The translations under genes were made by a program, and so were the position numbers. Shown one piece after another: positions 5,338-7,450 of a stretch of 7,450 bases of DNA (position 1 is its first letter; each line of letters opens with the position of its first letter). The stretch is from Xanthocytophaga sp031424975. GTDB taxonomy: Bacteria > Bacteroidota > Bacteroidia > Cytophagales > 172606-1. A model generated the notes under the pieces. That model was given only the letters and a program-made list of their open reading frames with translations, was not told the origin of the DNA and made no database searches. Where the stretch lies: NCBI GenBank assembly GCA_031424975.1, contig JANPIL010000310.1:1-7450 (forward strand). Direction: 5' to 3'.

Positions 5338-5967
5338 GTGAACACAACCGCACCGCTGGAAGAGGAAAGAATCTACCACATCTACAACCGTGGCAACGGC
5401 GATGCCAGCCTTTTCTACCGCGATGAAGACTACGCATATTTCCTGAGGCAGTACGACAAGCACCTGTCCGATTTTGTGGACACCTTTGCCTACTGCCTGT
5501 TGCCCGACCACTTCCACTTGCTGGTTCGCATCAAGTCGCGGCAGGATTTCCCCGTCCGGCAGGATTTCCCGACCCAGCACGACTTGGGCAACCTGACGGC
5601 GGGCCAGGTGGTGATAGAGTTGTTCAGGCGGTTTTTTATGGGCTATTCCAAGGCCATCAATGCCCAGCAGCACCGTACGGGCAGCCTGCTTGAAAAGCAT
5701 TTCCGCCGCCGGGAAATTGATGGCGGGGCGCATTTGCCGCTGATGGTCTGCCACATCCACCAGCAGCCGCAACACCACGGCCTTGCAAGCACAAGCATCC
5801 AAGAATATCCGTGGAGTTCGTACGGGTTTTTTGTGAGCGACAAAAAGACGAAACTGCGCCGGGCCGAGGTGCTGGAATGGTTTGGCGGTGAAGCCGCTTT
5901 TGTGCGGTTCCATGAGGCCGATCAGGATTTGACCCCGATTGCCCCATGGCTGCTGGAGCAAGACTGA
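5338..5967 (+). CDS. REP-associated tyrosine transposase (RAYT, Y1/HUH, IS200-like)
   Basis: 209 residues from the GTG at 5338. RIYHIYNRGN (11-20) is the family's first strand. YCLLPDHFHLLVRI (52-65) carries the HUH pair H58 and H60 that binds the metal. FFMGYSKAINAQQHRTGSLLEKHFRRREI (99-127) contains the probable nucleophile Tyr103 in the usual Y-S-x-x-I-N context. HIHQQPQHHGL (139-149) and EYPWSSYGFF (156-165) are the RAYT C-terminal signatures, followed by a short tail. The protein is full length and appears intact. RAYTs cut single-stranded DNA at REP hairpins and are thought to spread them; they are usually domesticated single-copy genes. GTG at 5338 was preferred over TTG at 5317 because the latter lies inside box 5, although translation from the box cannot be excluded. 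A short internal duplication (RQDFP at 68-72 and 74-78) lies in the variable loop between HUH and the Tyr helix. Confidence 0.88.
   Translation: MNTTAPLEEERIYHIYNRGNGDASLFYRDEDYAYFLRQYDKHLSDFVDTFAYCLLPDHFHLLVRIKSRQDFPVRQDFPTQHDLGNLTAGQVVIELFRRFFMGYSKAINAQQHRTGSLLEKHFRRREIDGGAHLPLMVCHIHQQPQHHGLASTSIQEYPWSSYGFFVSDKKTKLRRAEVLEWFGGEAAFVRFHEADQDLTPIAPWLLEQD
5539..5570 (+). repeat. 14-bp direct repeat with 18-bp period inside the RAYT gene
   Basis: CGGCAGGATTTCCC occurs at 5539-5552 and 5557-5570. It gives the protein repeat RQDFP-V-RQDFP without breaking the frame. It falls between the HUH motif and the Tyr helix, where length variation should be tolerated. Confidence 0.75.
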
Positions 5968-5975
5968 CCCCGGAA

Positions 5976-6027
5976 AAATAGTATCCCCCGCAAAGCTGAA
6001 AGTCCCGCATTGGGCGGGAGCCAAACC
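5976..6027 (+). repeat. AAATAGTATC box 6 (filled form, right flank of the RAYT gene)
   Basis: AAATAGTATC (5976-5985) is followed by a 35-nt insert (5986-6020) with a hairpin TCCCGC / GCGGGA (6003-6008 with 6014-6019). Only the last 7 bases of the right half remain (CCAAACC, 6021-6027). The start of the insert (CCCCGCAAAGCTGAAAGT) is nearly the same as that of box 2. Confidence 0.7.
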
Positions 6028-6060
6028 CGCCTTTGGGTTGCACTGACCCGTAAACAAAGC

Positions 6061-6090
6061 AATCCCCGCAGAAGTGAATCTGCGGGGATT
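6061..6090. terminator. Bidirectional intrinsic terminator
   Basis: A perfect 12-bp stem AATCCCCGCAGA / TCTGCGGGGATT (6061-6072 with 6079-6090) has a 6-nt loop. On plus it is followed by GTTTTGTTTG and on minus by GCTTTGTTT. It sits between the convergent RAYT and beta-barrel genes, so it can end both transcripts. Confidence 0.85.
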
Positions 6091-6115
6091 GTTTTGTTTG
6101 TAAACCTACACAGAA

Positions 6116-6826
6116 TCAGTTGCCGCCCAGGGGAATTGCGTAGCCCAGAAACACGCCGATGGTTCTGTTCTGCGATTTCAAATCGTCCGAAGATGCTTGG
6201 CCGGATGCGTCTTTCTCGAAATTGGTGAATCCGTATCCATAACGGCCTTCCAAGGAAAGTGCGCCGGAACCTATCGGGTAGCTAACACCAGCACCAACGT
6301 ATGCACCGATATCCAAACGGTTGGCATCGTCTTTTGATACATAGGCATCGGTACCCGTGTAATTGTCGGGTTCTTCACCGAATTTCAATTTTCCTTTTTG
6401 AGATGCGCTGCCTATCTGAAAGTTATAGTTTCCGTTAAGCGCATAGCCCACATACGGCCCCGCATAACCGAAAAACCGCAGCTCGTCTTCCTCGCCGAAA
6501 GTGAATTTCAACAGTACGGGAATCTCCACGTAATTCAGTTTAAACTGGCTTTCCGAATCTGCATCCTTGAGTTTGTAACCCTTCTGGGTGTACAGGATTT
6601 CGGGCTGGATGGAGAAAATGTCGCCCATGGACAGTTCGAATCCAGCACCTGCCGAAAAACCAATCGTTAACGGTTTGTCAGTATTATCGGCTTTAAGGTC
6701 ATCGTTTGCCGCTTTCGACAATCCGAATGTGGAGGCAGTGACACCGACTTTGGGGATAATCTTGAATTGTGCTTGGGCGGTCAATGCGGCCAAGCTCAAA
6801 AAGCAAACAAAGGCAATTTTTTTCAT
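6116..6826 (-). CDS. PorT-family outer-membrane beta-barrel protein
   Basis: 236 residues. MKKIAFVCFLSLAALTAQAQ is a clear signal peptide (cut after about residue 20). The mature part is a series of amphipathic strands with Gly turns. The most telling stretch is IFSIQPEILYTQKGYKL (70-86) followed by FKLNYVEIPVLLKFTF (95-110), the arrangement of the PorT/outer-membrane beta-barrel family of Bacteroidota, then RFFGYAGPYVGYALNG (117-132). Late strands are LDIGAYVGAGVSYPIG (171-186), LSLEGRYGYGFTNF (190-203) and TIGVFLGYAIPLGG (222-235). An eight-strand barrel in the outer membrane is likely. The specific role is unknown, since most members are uncharacterised and only PorT itself is tied to type IX secretion. 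The ATG at 6826 is fixed by the signal peptide. The gene is visibly less GC-rich than the other genes here. It appears monocistronic, ending 26 bp before the shared terminator. Confidence 0.85.
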   Translation of the reverse strand: MKKIAFVCFLSLAALTAQAQFKIIPKVGVTASTFGLSKAANDDLKADNTDKPLTIGFSAGAGFELSMGDIFSIQPEILYTQKGYKLKDADSESQFKLNYVEIPVLLKFTFGEEDELRFFGYAGPYVGYALNGNYNFQIGSASQKGKLKFGEEPDNYTGTDAYVSKDDANRLDIGAYVGAGVSYPIGSGALSLEGRYGYGFTNFEKDASGQASSDDLKSQNRTIGVFLGYAIPLGGN

Positions 6827-7045
6827 GGTTTTATAGTGTTTAGTGAACGGTTAACTGATTGCACGGCAAATGTAGAGGGAACTTGTAGAACCGGATAATG
6901 AAAAGTACGGAATACTTACAGGAAGATAATTGGCTTTTTTTATCATCAGTGTTGCCCTAACCGCTTGATTACGAATGTTATGCAAGACCAATGCCACAAT
7001 GGCATACAATACCGGCTTTTTCCTTACGTCCGTGTTTACCTTTCG
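6827..7045. other. Gene-free AT-richer stretch upstream of the beta-barrel gene
   Basis: No convincing gene was found. It should contain the beta-barrel promoter, but no clean TTTG-N19-TAnnTTTG match was seen on minus. A small palindrome ATGCCA / TGGCAT (6991-6996 with 7000-7005) is present. A minus-strand frame here reads protein-like for about 40 residues but has no credible start and runs into box 7. Confidence 0.5.
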
Positions 7046-7066
7046 GGGGGCTGCGACATGGCCCCC
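7046..7066. repeat. GC hairpin abutting box 7
   Basis: GGGGGC (7046-7051) pairs with GCCCCC (7061-7066) around a 9-nt loop and ends two bases before the AAATAGTATC of box 7. It repeats the pattern of a hairpin just outside the left half seen at several boxes. Confidence 0.55.
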
Positions 7067-7068
7067 AA

Positions 7069-7096
7069 AAATAGTATCTTTTGACAATGCCAAACC
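7069..7096 (+). repeat. AAATAGTATC box 7 (empty form, 28 bp)
   Basis: AAATAGTATC (7069-7078) is followed by TTTTGACAATGCCAAACC (7079-7096). It is the closest relative of box 5 at the RAYT gene. It forms the left end of a palindrome cluster that closes with box 8. Confidence 0.8.
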
Positions 7097-7106
7097 CGCC
7101 GCAACC

Positions 7107-7139
7107 AAACCTGTGAGGTTTTAAAAACCTCACAGGTTT
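7107..7139. repeat. Perfect 15-bp-arm palindrome
   Basis: AAACCTGTGAGGTTT (7107-7121) is the exact reverse complement of AAACCTCACAGGTTT (7125-7139), with TAA between. I recall palindromes of this type (CCTGTGAGG...CCTCACAGG) as frequent in Bacteroidota intergenic DNA. It is not a terminator for any gene seen here. Confidence 0.85.
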
Positions 7140-7143
7140 AGTT

Positions 7144-7181
7144 GTCCGGGATTGTCCGCCGACAGGCGGGCAATCCTGGAC
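7144..7181. repeat. 17-bp imperfect hairpin
   Basis: GTCCGGGATTGTCCGCC (7144-7160) pairs with GGCGGGCAATCCTGGAC (7165-7181) around GACA. The only two non-Watson-Crick positions can form G-U pairs in plus-strand RNA. It is the longest stem in the window. Confidence 0.8.
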
Positions 7182-7192
7182 GCGGAGAAACC

Positions 7193-7254
7193 GGATTTCA
7201 AATCCAGGAAAACGGAAACGCGTGTGCTGCCCCGCCGGACTTGGAAAGTCCGGC
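7193..7254. repeat. Two further hairpins in the box 7-box 8 cluster
   Basis: GGATT / AATCC (7193-7205) has a TCA loop, and GCCGGACTT / AAGTCCGGC (7234-7242 with 7246-7254) is a perfect 9-bp stem with a GGA loop. The second lies 10 bp before box 8. Confidence 0.65.
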
Positions 7255-7264
7255 CACATTCCGG

Positions 7265-7292
7265 AAATAGTATCATTCAAAAAGGCCAAACC
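7265..7292 (+). repeat. AAATAGTATC box 8 (empty form, 28 bp)
   Basis: AAATAGTATC (7265-7274) is followed by ATTCAAAAAGGCCAAACC (7275-7292). It is in the same orientation as box 7 and closes the palindrome cluster. It lies 19 bp beyond the stop of the minus-strand gene at the right edge. Confidence 0.8.
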
Positions 7293-7311
7293 CCCATCCC
7301 GAAATTTTCCT

Positions 7312-7450
7312 TCAAGGATTCACCGGCTTGTCGGCAAGCACCACGGCCGGGATGTTCTTGGTTTTCACCAGTTCGTTAAATGCCGGAATGTCGGTGTCGA
7401 GCACGGTTTTGAGTTGGGTAAGTTGGCTGTCTATCTGGGCGGTCAGGTCT
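7312..7450 (-). CDS. C-terminal end of a probable sortilin/VPS10-type glycosyl hydrolase-like protein
   Basis: Only the last 45 codons are in the window; the TGA lies at 7314-7312 and the frame is open to the right edge. The tail reads as a helix DLTAQIDSQLTQLKTVLDTDIPAF followed by NELVKTKNIPAVVLADKPVNP. This resembles the C-terminus of the large sortilin/VPS10-like BNR-repeat exported proteins of Bacteroidota, which often end in a helix followed by a D-x-P-A-F-N and K-x-I-P-A pattern. That assignment rests on recollection of the ending only. No propeller repeats are visible, so it should be treated as provisional. Confidence 0.5.
   Translation of the reverse strand, partial: DLTAQIDSQLTQLKTVLDTDIPAFNELVKTKNIPAVVLADKPVNP

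Larger units (their letters stand above)
5305..6027 (+). mobile_element. RAYT gene bracketed by two direct AAATAGTATC boxes (REPtron-like unit)
   Basis: Box 5 abuts the start of the RAYT gene and box 6 begins 8 bp after its stop, both on the plus strand. RAYT genes flanked by REP sequences are an established arrangement. That these boxes are the REP partner is inferred from position and architecture. No target-site duplication was identified, so the unit's exact borders are uncertain. Confidence 0.5.

Noticed and set aside
5272..6057. 261-codon minus-strand frame across the RAYT gene
   Set aside because: Antisense of a well-recognised transposase; it runs through boxes 5 and 6 and shows no family signature.
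6851..7108. Minus-strand frame with a plausible-looking stretch (RKKPVLYAIVALVLHNI), considered as a transposase remnant
   Set aside because: Its start lies beyond box 7 in repeat DNA, no transposase motif could be identified, and a second frame over the same bases looks equally protein-like.
756..7292. CRISPR-like array of AAATAGTATC repeats
   Set aside because: Spacing ranges from about 100 bp to 2.5 kb, one copy is inverted, genes lie between them and no cas gene is present.
1..7450. tRNA, rRNA or riboswitch
   Set aside because: No cloverleaf with TTCGA-type arm and no recognisable riboswitch core were noticed in any intergenic region on either strand.

Overview
The window looks like chromosomal DNA from a GC-rich member of the Bacteroidota. 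The signs are a PorT-type outer-membrane beta-barrel gene, a probable sortilin/VPS10-type C-terminus, a RAYT transposase of the form common in this phylum, an Ig-like lipoprotein domain with a W...C-x4-C pattern, and intergenic DNA crowded with the palindromes typical of these genomes. No rRNA, tRNA or CRISPR array was seen. The class or genus cannot be named from the sequence alone.

Layout. Positions 1-678 (minus) hold the N-terminal 226 residues of a staphylococcal-nuclease-like protein that runs off the left edge. Positions 679-1044 are intergenic and hold two copies of a dispersed 'AAATAGTATC box' with a tandem double hairpin between them. A 35-aa Lys-rich protein gene (1045-1152) and an acyl-CoA dehydrogenase-family gene (1217-2371) follow on plus. 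A third box (2454-2481) precedes a tight three-gene plus-strand operon: an exported CxxC thioredoxin-fold protein (2552-3145), an Ig-like lipoprotein (3142-3573) and a TTC38-like tetratricopeptide protein (3579-4829). A minus-oriented box carrying a perfect hairpin (4919-4967) comes next, followed by a second copy of the small-protein block (4988-5189, gene 5082-5189). A REP-associated tyrosine transposase (RAYT, 5338-5967) follows, bracketed by two direct box copies. A strong bidirectional terminator (6061-6090) separates it from a convergent PorT-like barrel gene (6116-6826, minus). Positions 6827-7311 hold no gene but contain two boxes framing a cluster of palindromes. The window ends in the last 45 codons of a minus-strand gene (7312-7450).

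The most notable signal is the box. Eight copies share AAATAGTAT and, in seven, an 18-bp right half resembling TTTCAAAAACGCCAAACC. Five copies are exactly 28 bp. In the other three a hairpin-forming sequence sits immediately after base 10, so the window shows both empty and filled versions of one site. Every long intergenic region has at least one box and the operon junctions have none. A RAYT, whose relatives act on REP hairpins, sits between two of them, so a RAYT/REP-like system is the working explanation.

The second notable signal is the duplicated 35-aa gene. The two copies encode identical proteins and differ only at three synonymous third positions, while sequence beyond the stop codons is unrelated. 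Both lie directly beside a box.
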